Positions 1-11,180 of a stretch of 64,000 nt of DNA are shown piece after piece. A program made the translations under genes and the position numbers. The notes beneath the pieces were generated by a model. It did not search any database, was not told the DNA's origin, and saw only the letters and a program-made list of their open reading frames with translations. The first letter of the stretch is position 1. The number at the start of each line of letters is the position of its first letter. The stretch comes from Antedon mediterranea (taxonomy: Eukaryota; Echinodermata; Crinoidea; Comatulida; Antedonidae): positions 5,029,001-5,093,000 of the forward strand of contig NC_092673.1 in assembly GCF_964355755.1 (NCBI RefSeq). Direction: 5' to 3'.

Positions 1-610
1 TAATTGATAATCATTATCTCTATATATGATGTCGGTATTCGGTGTATGATCAATTTAATACTAAGCGTGTAATCAAATGCACTCAAATTGTATGTACTTA
101 CCGGACAACATGTCTAATCTTATTGACGAACATTTTACGGTATTTCGCACCTGGTTAGATGATGCATCATTATAGTTATAGGCCTAAAAACAATATGAAA
201 TCCAATGTTTATGTTTATGTTTATGTGATTCGAGACCTTTAGACCAAGATTAGACCATTACATCGATCAACCCCAAAGGCATATTACAGGGAAAAATTTC
301 ATTTCGAAATTCTGTTTAGCAATATTGCCAATCAAACTGATTTTTGATTCGAGAAACATAGTTTTGTATTGTATTTTTTGCACAACTCCCTGATTTTTTG
401 CTACACAAATGTGTAGCAAAAAGGTTGTTTTGATAGCTTTTTGCTATGCTACACTGGCGAAATTATTCCCTGTATTATATCATAAGGCCTCACATGCATG
501 GAACCATAATATACTATGCTACTAAAAAATCACCGAACTTCAAAAATTAGAAAGCAGAAATAAGGTGAATTTGAAAAGATATCGGAACAAACATTTTCGT
601 TAGAACATGT
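1..610. other. non-coding AT-rich DNA
   Basis: No coding exon is visible. The only structure is a perfect 13-bp inverted repeat at 395-422 (listed separately) and a short TTTATG run near 203-226. Confidence 0.6.
395..422. repeat. perfect short hairpin (TTTTTGCTACACA arms)
   Basis: Arms of 13 bp at 395-407 and 410-422 are exact reverse complements with a 2-nt loop. The TTTTTGCTA..CTACAC words recur just downstream (about 439-452), so this may be the edge or core of a decayed foldback element. No function is implied. Confidence 0.6.
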
Positions 611-742
611 CCTTATTTATAACAAGGCCAACAGCCATTAAGTCGCGTGCTACAATGCATAGTGATACCGGACCGACAGACAAACAGACCGACAGACAGA
701 CAGACCGACAGACAGACGGACCGACCGACATAGTGAACTATA
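611..742 (+). repeat. GACA-core dispersed repeat, copy A
   Basis: It begins with TTATAACAAGGCCA and AGTCGCGTGCT, then GCATAGTGATACCGG, then an imperfect array of CCGA/CAGA tetramers, and ends with CATAGTGAACTATA. The same order occurs at 1311-1450 and, inverted, at 63782-63900, so the unique edges travel with the tetramer core. This is a dispersed repeat, not a free-standing microsatellite. The family name is unknown to me. Confidence 0.75.
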
Positions 743-1310
743 CTGACCGAAATTACTGAACATGTTTAAAAATGTTGAAATGTTTAAAAACATTTATATT
801 TTTTTAATTTACACGTGCGTAGCCTGTCACATTTGACGTGCTCGTATAACGTAAGTTCGAGTTGAAAATTAAGTCAAGAAAACAGAAATCGGGCAAAAAG
901 TGTGCGCAATAACATTTAACGCGCAGTGCGCGCGCAAAAATCTGCGCACTCATGGCAATTTTGTAAACGCTTAAAATTGCCTGAAACGTACTCTTATTTC
1001 ATCGAAAATAAATTTTGAAAATTTTAAGCGCGCGTACGCATGCGTTACATGCACTACGCACGTAATTGTATTGCCATATGATGATTTATGCCCTGAAATT
1101 TATGAGTACCAAATTTAATTTAATTGTGATTCATGGTTGTTAAGATATGATTACAAACGTGATTTCGTTAAATCGTGCGTAGACCGCGTAATTTTTTATT
1201 GCGCACCGTGAAAACATAACCACATCGATTCCTGGCCATAAGGAATATTCTGTGAAAAATTGACTTAGCTAGATTAAACTGATATCAAGATAAGGTCATA
1301 AAGCGATAAA
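743..1310. other. non-coding DNA between two GACA-core repeats
   Basis: No gene is seen. It contains a cluster of alternating CG-rich words (GCGCGCAAAAATCTGCGCA around 919-945; GCGCGCGTACGCATGCG around 1028) that is unusual in this AT-rich context but has no assignable role. Confidence 0.5.
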
Positions 1311-1370
1311 ACGCATAGTGATACCGGACCGACAGACAGACAGACCGACAGACAGACCGACAGACAGACC

Positions 1371-1401
<31 letters not shown>

Positions 1402-1450
1402 CGACCGACCGACTTAGTGAACTATAGAGTCGCTTCCACGCGACTAAAAA
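1311..1450 (+). repeat. GACA-core dispersed repeat, copy B
   Basis: GCATAGTGATACCGG leads into an about 85-nt (CAGA/CCGA)n core (about 1328-1413), followed by CTTAGTGAACTATAGAGTCG and CTTCCACGCGACTAAAAA. It shares both edges with copy A but keeps a longer 3' edge. The CTGTCTGT complement on the minus strand gives a spurious SVCLSVCL open frame that is not a protein. Confidence 0.75.
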
Positions 1451-2091
1451 CTGGATTGCATACAATTATGCATTTATAAATAATTTTGTTATAACATTAT
1501 TATTTCGAAAAATAATAATTTTCTTGGAAAGATAATTACTTTAATCTTTTCATTTAGGTTTCAATCAGTCTTTGTCAAAGAAGTAGAATTTTAATATCAT
1601 AATTTCCAAGAAAGACAATGTTTTGTGTAATAATGGTTTACTAATATTCATGATAATATTTATAGAATATAAGAATAGTGTTTTCAATTAAGAAAATTAA
1701 TTATTATTATTAAGTAAATTCACATTTTTGTCGGAGGATCAAATGGAATTCGGTTTGACATGTGTATTTTCTCAAATTATATACTTATGTATATTTTCAA
1801 AAACGTATCATTTATCAAATACACTTTTATCAATTTAATAAAAGCATATTGATTAAATTCTACTTTATTAATATTCATAATCTAGATAATTAGATTTTTT
1901 AACATTAATATCTTTCCTAGAATATACCTAGGCCGAGTTAATCAATTAAATTACACTCCATAATATTCTGTTTTCATTAAACATTACTCAATGGCCTTGC
2001 TTGAGTTATTAAATTCATTTAAATGTTGGTCTCATTATTGTTATTAAACAGTAAAAGATTTTCTTTTTCTTTTCTTAAACATTTCACATTT
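1451..2091. other. AT-rich non-coding DNA
   Basis: Very A+T-rich, with frequent stops in all frames and no recognisable element. Confidence 0.6.
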
Positions 2092-2314
2092 AATAATAAT
2101 AATAATAATAATAATATCGTGGATTTATATAGTGCCTAATGTTGTGAAACCTCTAAGCGCTGAACATTATTACCCCAGTCATTTTTTCCTGATCAAACAC
2201 GTATGTTAAACATACTCCCATAATGCAGCTAGTAATCAGCGCAAAGTTGTGTCATGATCTAACCGGGTTCCCATTTATACACCTGGGTGGAGAGAGGCAA
2301 ATGTTCGTGTTAAG
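2092..2314 (-). mobile_element. (AAT)n-tailed SINE-like repeat, copy 1 (minus)
   Basis: Read on the minus strand, it contains CCACCCAGGTGTATAAATGGG, then CTGATTACTAGCTGCATTATG, then CAGCGCTTAGAGGTTTCACAAC, then CACTATATAAATCCACGATA. It ends in a (TTA)n tail, which is the (AAT)n run at 2092-2115 on +. The distal two thirds is nearly identical to the + strand copy at 60075-60225. A short tail of the same design (CGCTTTATAAAT plus an AAT run) occurs near 24690. No box A/B was identified, so SINE-like rather than proven SINE. Confidence 0.65.
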
Positions 2315-2596
2315 TTATCTTTTCCTTCATTAATTTCTTTAAATTATCGAAGTAAATAAATCACTAGGTCTATATTTATCATATCATCATTTTGTCATCA
2401 ACCTAATTTGCATTCGAAATTCTTCAACATCCTTTGGGTCTATTTTATTTATTTATTTTATTTGGGTATAAAAAAAAATTATTATATACAAAAAGCAGCA
2501 GCAGCTACATACTGTAGGCCTATAAAAAGTACATTAAACATCAAACATTAACATATAAGGAACGCAAGAAAAATATCAAAATATTTAAGATAATCT
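2315..2596. other. non-coding, possible reversed A-rich tail
   Basis: TTTATTTATTTATTTTATTTGGG at 2444-2466 followed by A-rich DNA resembles the end of an inverted retroelement tail, but no body can be identified. Confidence 0.35.
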
Positions 2597-2842
2597 AGGA
2601 CTGAAGATAGTCCAGGACTGAAGATAGTCCAGGACTAAAGATAGTCCAGGACTAAAGATAGTCCAGGACTAAAGATAGTCCAGGACTAAAGATAGTCCAG
2701 GACTAAAGATAGTCCAGGACTAAAGATAGTCCAGGACTAAAGATAGTCCAGGACTAAAGATAGTCCAGGACTAAAGATAGTCCAGGACTAAAGATAGTCC
2801 AGGACTAAAGATAGTCCAGGACTAAAGATAGTCCAGGACTAA
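2597..2842. repeat. 17-bp hairpin-forming minisatellite
   Basis: About 14.5 head-to-tail copies of the 17-mer AGGACTAAAGATAGTCC. The first two units carry G instead of A (GGACTGAAG) and the rest are essentially identical, implying recent amplification. Each unit has GGACT and AGTCC arms, and AGTCC-A-GGACT is also inverted across unit junctions, so either strand can fold in two registers. Confidence 0.95.
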
Positions 2843-3290
2843 GTAATAACAATTTATACAAAAGAAAATTTAAACACGAAATACCATAGTCATACAAAAC
2901 CAACAACCAATAAAATGTTTAAAATTCATTCGATTGAGAGTACCTATTGCACATTAGACGAAAGAAGTAAAATTATATCAGGTACATGCTAGTTAATTAT
3001 TTACCATTGTAAACTGCTCATCAATAAGAACTATTAATGGTGTACATTCAAGGCTACGATTTTGATGCCAAAAATATCTTATATTAATTATGCATGCGAG
3101 CTGTACTGGGCTTTTAAACTATAATCTGTGAATAATTATCATCAAATGGGTGAGCAAGATTTTAGTGAATTGAAAACACGATAAAAGAAATATAATATTT
3201 AACCGGCTAATCTCATAATCAATTTTCGTATTAGTCACGTGATTCAGGATTAAAAGTATGAAATGTTCATATAGCTCAACGGTGTATTAC
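2843..3290. other. non-coding DNA
   Basis: No gene, RNA or clear repeat found. Confidence 0.5.
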
Positions 3291-3607
3291 GATGTATTGC
3301 CACAAAAACATGACAATGAAGATAATTAAATCAGACTTTGAATAGGTTATTTTGTAGTTTTAGTAAAGTTAATCACTTTCGTAGAAAATAAACGAAAACA
3401 AAATAATGTTTTCCCTTATAAAATGACAAATAAATAGATTCAACCAAAAACCGATTAATTTACTATTTTTTGCGTTAAATTACAGATTTTTTCAGGTAAA
3501 TAAATTTAGTTTCGAGCCAATTTTTGGTTAAAATGGATAATTATTATTGTGACATTAAAATTGCATATACAACAAACTATTTTTTCTGGAGGACAATACA
3601 TCTTTAA
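3291..3607 (+). mobile_element. TTAA-flanked short element, copy 1
   Basis: Family hallmarks in order: a degraded left end (GATGTATTGCCACAAAAACATGA), AAATCAGACTTTGAATA, TAAAGTTAATCACTT, TTCAACCAAAAACCGATTAAT, GGTAAATAAATTTAG, TGGATAATTATTATTGTGACATTAAAA, and the right inverted end GGACAATACATCT followed by TTAA at 3604-3607. Better copies lie at 43717-44046 and 44793-45146. No coding capacity; presumed non-autonomous DNA element. Confidence 0.75.
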
Positions 3608-3781
3608 GTAATAGGCTAGGGCCTACACATTTATATTCCAAGGTTGCTTCTACATTGAGTCTCCACATACTATAGTCAAAAGTACTAATACCTCCCTGGT
3701 ATTACTATGTTTTGTTATGCCAAAGTTATGCTAAAAATTACACTAAAGTCCTGCACTACTTTTCCAAATACTCGGTTTTAA

Positions 3782-4172
3782 AGGCCCGTTTACACTAGGG
3801 CGATAACTATCGATGATAAATAGATAAACATACATTTGTTTTGGATAAAACGAAAGAAATTAGAACAGTTTTCATTCCAGAACTTAGGATAATCATGTAT
3901 GCCTTATTTTATAAAAATAATTTTTTTTAAATTTAATCAAATGACGTCATGATCAATAAAAACAATAAAATGGTTGGTATTGTAACGATGTCATTGCTCT
4001 TACTAATCATGACGTCATTTGATTGTGGAAATATTATTTTCATCAAAGGCAGCATAGGTGATAATCCTATAGTTCTAGGATGAAATCTTTTTTAAATTCT
4101 TTTGTTTTAGGTATGAAAAATGCATATTTATCTTTTTATCGTCGATCATTATCGCCTAGTGTAAATGGGCCT
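3782..4172. mobile_element. PIF/Harbinger-like MITE, family H1, full-length copy
   Basis: This 391-bp element has about 45-bp near-perfect terminal inverted repeats. The left end starts AGGCCCGTTTACACTAGGG and the right end reads TATCGCCTAGTGTAAATGGGC. It is bounded by direct TAA at 3779-3781 and 4173-4175. Sub-terminal DNA also folds back: two copies of a TCAAATGACGTCATGA-type motif face each other around 3939-4022. A 3-bp TAA/TTA duplication is typical of PIF/Harbinger transposition. No transposase is encoded here. Confidence 0.85.
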
Positions 4173-4175
4173 TAA

Positions 4176-6123
4176 AATTATACAAACTTGTAGTCATACA
4201 CGTTACAATAACTGAATAACAATTGCATCTTCTTTACAACTTACTAATAAAAAAAACTTCATAATGCGATGTAAATAGCGCCACCTCTCGGCAATAACAT
4301 AGTTAACTTTCAGCAAAGATGTTTGCTATTTGCTTTCTGATATAAAAAAGGCTCTGAAAACACGGTACGTCGTATTGCATCTTTTGGGACACTGATATTA
4401 AGGGGACACATTCTGGTGAATATGCTCCCCCTATTGACTGGGCATAGGGGTGGGAATGGTTCTCTGTTAATGGGAAACTCCAAGGTCAGGGTATAGAAGG
4501 TGTCTCCTAATAGTTTTACTGTATAATATTGACTATTACCTAATATTGTTTTATAATAAATTTACAATTCGTTGTCTAGATAAATGTTTTAGAGGAGAGC
4601 GGCCTTAAGTTGTGGAACTCAAAGGAAATAAGCGGAATACGGGTAAATAGGTTAAGAATAATATGCGTATCTGCTTTACTTTGTTTTTATTGAATTCGAA
4701 TTTTATTTATTTTTATGTAAGTCGCAATTAGCATCAGTTTTAGACCTAATCAATATAACGTGATAATGAATTAGTTTGATAAAATTTAGGTTTATTCCAA
4801 CAAATATGGTATTTTAATAAAAACAAGTCATTGACGTTTCCAAATTAAATGCAACACATTGACTCAAAAATTACAACAACTGAACCTTTTTTCACGAAAT
4901 GGAGCCCGTAGAAATGAAGCGTTATGCCGTCAATTAGCGACATAAATGACCCGTGTCCATAGCTTGTTTGCCGGGTTGCACCGTGTTAGAAAAACTCATC
5001 TATCGGCTCTTTAGATCAACGACATAGGAATGCCATGGCTTGGATATAATACCAGGTTCGCTTTGGTTCGCCGTCGATCGTGAACAAGCTGCGATTCAGG
5101 CCTAGTAGAACTCTCTTGGCTCTTCTTAGAATGTTATTTATGTTCACAAAGGATTATTATCAGCCTTATACCACACGTCAAAAATAATAGGCTATTTTAA
5201 TAGCTAAATGTTTAAGGATTTTTTTTTCTATCTTAGCACACAGCGCATAATAATTTGATTTTTCCATTGTGATTGTTAAAAAAACACAGAGATTTTTTCA
5301 TATTACAAACCGGACAAAACTATACTCGCTAGCATATTTATCTTTTATCTTTTTCGATGGAATTAACATTGAAAATAATATGCTAAATAAGAATAATTAT
5401 ATAATAAATATTATAAAACATTCGATGTTTCAGCCTGAAATAAATGTGTTATCAATCAATCAAATCAAAAAATAATAATTAAGAATATTTTGATAATGAT
5501 GTTGAAGTATCAACATAAAAACTTTGTTTTTCTTTAGACAACGAAACGAGTGTAGGCCTACAGTAAACTAACAATAAAACAAAACCATGCGAAACAACGG
5601 GATACTATAGTTTGAATTTGATACGTTAATTCTATTATTACATTGGCCATAGTGTCAACATGATAAAATATTATTATTATTAAATGATAATATCAATAAG
5701 AATAACAACGATCAGCAAAATCGACTTAATTTAGATTGTACCTTCGGGTCATGTGTTATCGATATGATTCAAAATCCTTTATTAGTTTCTAGCCGCACTA
5801 CTTGTTTAGCGCGTAAGAATGTTAGCCAAGGGCAATCCGTCATTTAAAATATTGTCACGTTCATGTAAATTAGTTTTGTGCACAATTACAGATGTCATAA
5901 TTATTATTGTAAATAGTGTGCTCTTTATCATTTGTTATTGTATGTTTTACATCAGAGATTTTAATTGTTTTTAATGAAAAGGCAATACATATTATCTTAA
6001 AAAATTAAAGGAGTTTTCTTTTTAGGACAAAGAGTATAATATATTTTTTTCTTCAGGCAAAAACACGCATGCAAGAAATTCAAAATGCCTAAAGATAGGC
6101 TAATAATTTAGATTTCAATTTGG
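4176..6123. other. non-coding, with a more complex island near 4.9-5.1 kb
   Basis: No exon is visible. 4890-5140 has more balanced base composition and no repeat signature (GAGCCCGTAG through CGATTCAGGCC), and it stands out as a possible regulatory island. 5141-6123 is plain AT-rich DNA; the 68-codon open frame at 5269 is low-complexity and unlikely to be coding. Confidence 0.4.
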
Positions 6124-6380
6124 GTAAAGATGTATTTATTTACTTTGAAAAAAAATGTAATTAGCCTATTTACCTGAAAAAATGTAATTCAAAGCAAAAA
6201 AGTAGTCAAATTGACAAAACGAGGGAAGGGTGAAATAAATTAAATTCTTTCGTCCGTGGTCATATAATGGGGTTAAATTGAATGGTTTATTTTGTATTTT
6301 CATATCCGTAAGTGAAATCATTATTTTTGTTCGTTTTTTTCCTATGGAAGTGAATAACTTTATTAAAACTGCAAAATGAC
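6124..6380 (-). mobile_element. degraded TTAA-family element fragment, copy 2
   Basis: Words of the TTAA family are visible in the orientation opposite to copy 1: TTTACCTGAAAAAATGTAATTC, AAAGCAAAAAAGTAGTCAAATTG, CTATGGAAGTGAATAACTTTATTAAAACTGCAAAATG. The right end is missing and the left end is uncertain (AAAGATGTATT at 6126). Confidence 0.5.
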
Positions 6381-7090
6381 AATCAAATCTTCCCCTTTAT
6401 GTTTTTGGAAATGACAGTAGTATGGGACGCCAATAGCGCATTTGTATTTCGTAAAAACGTAATTGGGTTATCAATACCGTTATATATTATAATCAAAGAC
6501 CATTTAGACTAATGTGAGGTGTTATTTAACCTTTGTGACTTTGATATTGTACGTGACTCTCCGTTGTATAGATAAATATCATTATCTCTGTTTACCGGAA
6601 CAGTATATTTATTATGAGATAACAGTGACGTAAAGCTATTAGAAAATATCATAAATAATTAGACGAGTAGACACTTTGTAGAAGATAAATATAATATAAT
6701 GTTGTCAGAGAAACATTTTAGGCCTTTCGTTTTTATTATTTTAACACCTAGCCGAATAAATTAAACACCGACCCGGAACGAATATTATCAATTGCGTCAA
6801 TATATATATAGGTCAAACATTCCATAATTAGCTATTAACACATATTTTAAACAGGCAATCAATATTATATACGCACATTAAAATAATTAGTAACACGGCA
6901 TTATGTTTTAAATACTAAATTCTGTTTAATAAACATCGATCCGTTTATAATATCAAAGTCAACGCTCGCTAGGTCGTCTAGGATCACATAATCCGAATAG
7001 ACAAATCTGATAATAAGTCGATTATATTGCCAATTTTCCCGCTCATTTCTTAATTGAGCAGACAAGCATAAAATAAGTGACACGGGATTG
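6381..7090. other. AT-rich non-coding DNA
   Basis: No gene or repeat could be assigned. A 60-codon minus-strand frame (6901-7083) has no recognisable domain. Confidence 0.5.
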
Positions 7091-7560
7091 TTCAGGTCTT
7101 ACACTTCATTAAGGCCTCGCTTCCACGCGGCGGATCGCGTTACGCCCGAGATACCTGATTGAAATTGTAGCAATAATCTGCTGTCTTCAGTACACGGAAC
7201 ATCCATGCAGAGTTCTTAAAGTATCCCTGAGGCGTTACCGCTTGCTGAAATTGAGCTCTACCTTCATGAACAGCTCGCATCCTAGGTTTTGTTTTCGATC
7301 ATTTAAATAGCAAAACGAACGAACGGAGGTCTTAAAGATCAAAACTTCTATTACATTGCTAATTTCACGTCGAATTAAGACTGAAGATCGGTGAGATGAA
7401 AGCGTTTTGTAGCGACTCGGCTGATACGTTTCTGGCCCGGTGTGCGAGGACGTTCAACCATGATGTGTTAGAACCAGCTGAAACGTTTGAACATACTCCA
7501 GTGCAACAAATACCAACGTAATAACATTTCATGATCAGTGTTTGTTTAAAATCATTTCAG
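7091..7560. other. repeat-free, GC-balanced island (possible regulatory module)
   Basis: This stretch is clearly less AT-rich than its surroundings, has no tandem or inverted structure and no open frame of note. It lies about 9.5 kb upstream of the NK1 start. Candidate cis-regulatory DNA by composition only. Confidence 0.25.
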
Positions 7561-7830
7561 TAATTTAGACTCAATTTATTTCAATAAACGATTTATATAA
7601 AAATTATTTCAGCTGAAAATGTAGAGTAAATGTTAAATCGGATTAACTTAAAGCAATATCATTACCAAGCAAATGGGCTTTGTCCCAGATTTTGAAATTA
7701 TCGTTTGTGAACTAAGTTAACAACATAATCTTTTCCAAACCAAATACGGTGAACGTGTATCTAAAAAAATTATAACGTTATCATAATATGTTCGCCCTAG
7801 ATCAATTATTAATGCATTTCTGGGCCAATC

Positions 7831-8267
7831 TCTCTAATCTCATCCCTAGCAATCTTTAATCTCATCCCTAGCAATCTTTAATCTCATCCCTAGCAATCTT
7901 TAATCTCATCCCTAGCAATCTCTAATCTCATACCTAGTAACTTTAATCTCATCCCTAGTATCTCTAATCTCATCCCTAGCAATCTTTAATCTCATCCCTA
8001 GTATCTCTAATCTCATCCCTAGCAATCTTTAATCTCATCCCTAGTATCTCTAATCTCATCCCTAGTATCTCTAATTTCATCCCTAGTATCTATCTTATTC
8101 CTTAATATTTATCTCATCCCTAGTTTCTATCTCATCCCTAGTATCTCTAATCTCATCCCTAACATCTATAATTTTATCCCTAGCATCCCTAATATCATCT
8201 CTAGTATCTATAATCTCATCCCTAGTATCTATAACGTCATCCCTAAGTATCTATAATCTCATCCCTG
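7831..8267. repeat. TCTCATCCCTAG minisatellite
   Basis: About 20 diverged units. Early units are 22 bp (TCTCATCCCTAGCAATCTTTAA), later ones about 21 bp (TCTCATCCCTAGTATCTCTAA). Spacing and sequence decay toward the 3' end, a normal edge-degeneration pattern. Confidence 0.95.
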
Positions 8268-8310
8268 TATTATCATCATGACCTATATTGGTTTTGAATA
8301 TCGTATAAGT

Positions 8311-8350
8311 TTGTTTTTTCTTTTGTGGGGGCAACCCACATTTATTGCAA
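8311..8350 (-). repeat. retroelement-like tail with small hairpin, copy 1
   Basis: On the minus strand: GTGGGTTGCCCCCAC stem-loop followed by AAAAGAAAAAAC. Similar T-run/CTTTTGTGG/CCAC arrangements occur at 16161-16200 and 35563-35600, so this is probably the conserved 3' end of one retroelement family. Confidence 0.4.
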
Positions 8351-8360
8351 TGGTTACAGT

Positions 8361-9480
8361 ATATATATCTATTTATCAATGAATATTTAAGTGATATTAC
8401 ACAGACAGAGGTTTAAAGATTATATAAAATATTTTGACATTGTGTTAAAATCTAGATAAAACAAAAAGGCTATACAGAGAAAATTTATATTACAGAGCTA
8501 AAACGATATAAAGATTGATATTCAGTATTAAAAATTGAGATTCGATATAATAATGATAAAATGGTATATTGCATTATAAGATTGTGTTTTGTTTGAATAC
8601 TTTGATAAAATCGTATAGTTTTACATTTTGAACATAATATTGCTGTTATTATTTACATGAACTATGATAAAATAAGAAACTAATATATATTGCAAAGCTA
8701 AACCCAAACCGAAGTATAATAATAAGTTTATTATTATTTCAATATTGTTAAATTATTGTTTCGTAAATTCTTCGTCTTCTCATGCCTACATACGTCATCA
8801 CTCATCGTTATTCCTACAACAATAGTTTGTTTAGAGTAGACCTTATTCATTCCGAAAATAAGAGAGATCTTTAATATTATGCAAATTTATACAGAAAGTA
8901 TAAAATCCAGTGTAGGCTTATACACTATTATCATTGTTGCTTGGTACTATATAACCGTGATCTTTTGTGAATTCTGTGACTTAAATTGATTAGACCCTCC
9001 TTATACATGCCATCAATCCCACACCCACCAGCCCCTCCCTCATCACTCGTAGGCCTACGAATAAGGCATAAATGCCAACGCGATACCGGTACCTTATTAT
9101 GACTACAGTTCAGTCTCGAGGCCTATATAATGTTACTTGCATTGTATTATGCCTTGGTATGGTCTTTTAGGACTCCTTTGAGACATATATTCTTAGATCT
9201 ACATGAAGTGTGAAATTGAGACTTCAACGCGTTAATCATATGAAATTAGGCAGCACTGTATTACACGAAAATCTTGAAATAGCTTATTATCAAGCAGGAC
9301 AGTCTCACATACTGTAGGCCTAACATGGCGCGACGCGTCAATGTGCACGCGAAACGAGTTGGCCCGGGTGCGATATTTCTTTTCGTAAATAAGTTGGGGA
9401 CGAAAAAAAAATCTGTTACTGTTATATCAAAACCTGTTAAAATGATTCATATTATAGTTAAATGTTATTATCAAAATATC
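8361..9480. other. non-coding DNA
   Basis: AT-rich, without an exon signature. The 67-codon frame at 9325-9528 runs into a dispersed repeat (9481 onward) and has no family resemblance. Confidence 0.5.
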
Positions 9481-9646
9481 AAAAGGCAAATTACTGAAAC
9501 TGTGTGCTGTGGGTGGACTAGATTTTAATGGAGATACAAATAAAATAAACAAAAAGCTAAATCAAAACGATAAAGCAAAACAGTAAAAGACATTTTGGAT
9601 CGCTTTCGGGTAGTACTAATCCTTCCTCTAGTGCAAGTAAATATTA
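9481..9646 (+). repeat. AAAGGCAAATTACTG dispersed repeat, copy 1
   Basis: Shares with 27865-28020 and 53360-53500 the ordered words AAAGGCAAATTA, CTGTGGGT, TGGA-TTCAATGGAGATACAAA, AAAGCTAAATCAAAACGATAAAG, and (with copy 2) GCTTTCGGG and GTAAATATTAT. All three copies have the same orientation. Class unknown; no inverted ends or A-tail seen. Confidence 0.65.
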
Positions 9647-10867
9647 TTATTTTTATTTTCTAAACGACATCATCTCCATGGTCTTATAACACTATATAAT
9701 AATAGTAAATCAAGAGTAAATAAGTTTGGTCCGAATATTTTTTGAAATGATTTTTAATATAATATAGTGCCCTGCCCTTTCTCAAAAGTACACACGATTT
9801 ATAATCTATTTCCTTCTCAAAAAGTACAACGATCCTGATTTCCGGTAAAATACATTAGATAATTAATAAATATTAGATAATAATGAATAATTATAGATAT
9901 TATGAATAATGTATCAAGGCCAATAATTAATTTGATTCGAAAAAAAAATTATGAAACGTTATGATATGATTTTTAAAATGTTTTGGAACTTTTCCAAAAT
10001 TAATATGATTAATTTACCTCCATGATTAAACTGGAGCAAGTGGACACTTTCTCGTGAAGCGGCCAACCCCATCCAGTGGACACTCCTATCAAGGGGTCAT
10101 GGTCCTAAATGCTTCCCCTAAATAAGGAGTCTATATAATTGTAGTGCAGTGCCGGTATTGAGTCTCTATTTTAGTTCTGCACATTTTAATTTATTTTTAA
10201 ACTAAGCAGGGGAAAGTTTAGATAGAATCATTGACCGAAGAAAACGCACTTGATTGGAAATACACCAATTCAGTCATACTTATTAATCAGAGTTCAAGTC
10301 CAATGTTCAAAAGGTCATTGTACAGTACTTTCTATACTTTGGTAGAGCTCTGGTATTATTCGTCTGGTTAGGCCGCCGAAGCGACGTTAACGATGTTGAG
10401 TCACCGGCGAAAACTTGTTTAACTTGGGTGCTGCGTCACTTTACCAGTTTATACGTCGTTAGAACGCATTCCTAACCTTGAGGTTTTGCTGGTGTCGTAA
10501 AACAACTTAATATAAAGCTGCCGACAGGAAAAGCCCTTCTTTAAAACATTCCGGGCGGCATATTCTCTTTGAAGTGGATAAATTAAGTAATACGTTTATT
10601 TAACATACAATTTTATTCGATTGTTTTGATGATATGGCAGTTGCGTTACATTGTTGCCTGTAGTAATATTTTGTTCAGTTCAGTTTAGGCTAGAGTGTTT
10701 ACCTATCTGTGATTAAACCATAAACAAACTGATGATTCGATAAATGTTCGTAGGATTTCAAAACCACATTAATAATTAATTAACAATCCACAATATAAAT
10801 ACTATATTAGTACCACGAGGAAAGAGTCACTCTTTCCTGATTAGTACATTAGTAGTGATATTAAGTA
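9647..10867. other. non-coding; GC-balanced island at about 10.33-10.56 kb
   Basis: 10330-10560 is notably richer in CpG and mixed sequence than its surroundings. It could be a regulatory module, with no proof from sequence alone. The remainder is AT-rich without features. Confidence 0.35.
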
Positions 10868-11180
10868 ATCAAGACGATCAGCAAACACGATAACGGTGTC
10901 GACGGACAGAAAAGACAAGATGACGTCACGAAAACGGTTACGAAAATGAAACGATCACGTTGATGACAACGACACAATAACGACGATGACACAAACGAAG
11001 GCGACAAAGATGATGACACGAAAAGAAGATAACAATGAAAATACAACGTTGATAACAGGAACACGACACATATAACGACAATTTACGATAAGGACGATGA
11101 CACGATAACGACAACGACAAAGATGATGACAGGAAAACTATAAGATGACACGTTGATGGGAGCGACACGATAACGATGAT
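10868..11180. repeat. degenerate ACGA/GATGACA array
   Basis: A strongly purine-biased + strand made of irregular variants of GATGACACGATAACGACAACGAC. Units vary in length, so it looks like an old, decayed minisatellite. Its complement creates serine/leucine-rich spurious frames on the minus strand (10861-11168). Confidence 0.8.

Noticed and set aside
1274-1465. SVCLSVCL-type peptide on the minus strand
   Set aside because: It is the complement of the (CAGA/CCGA)n core of a dispersed repeat.
2597-2842. CRISPR-like array
   Set aside because: Units are contiguous 17-mers with no variable spacers, and the genome is animal.
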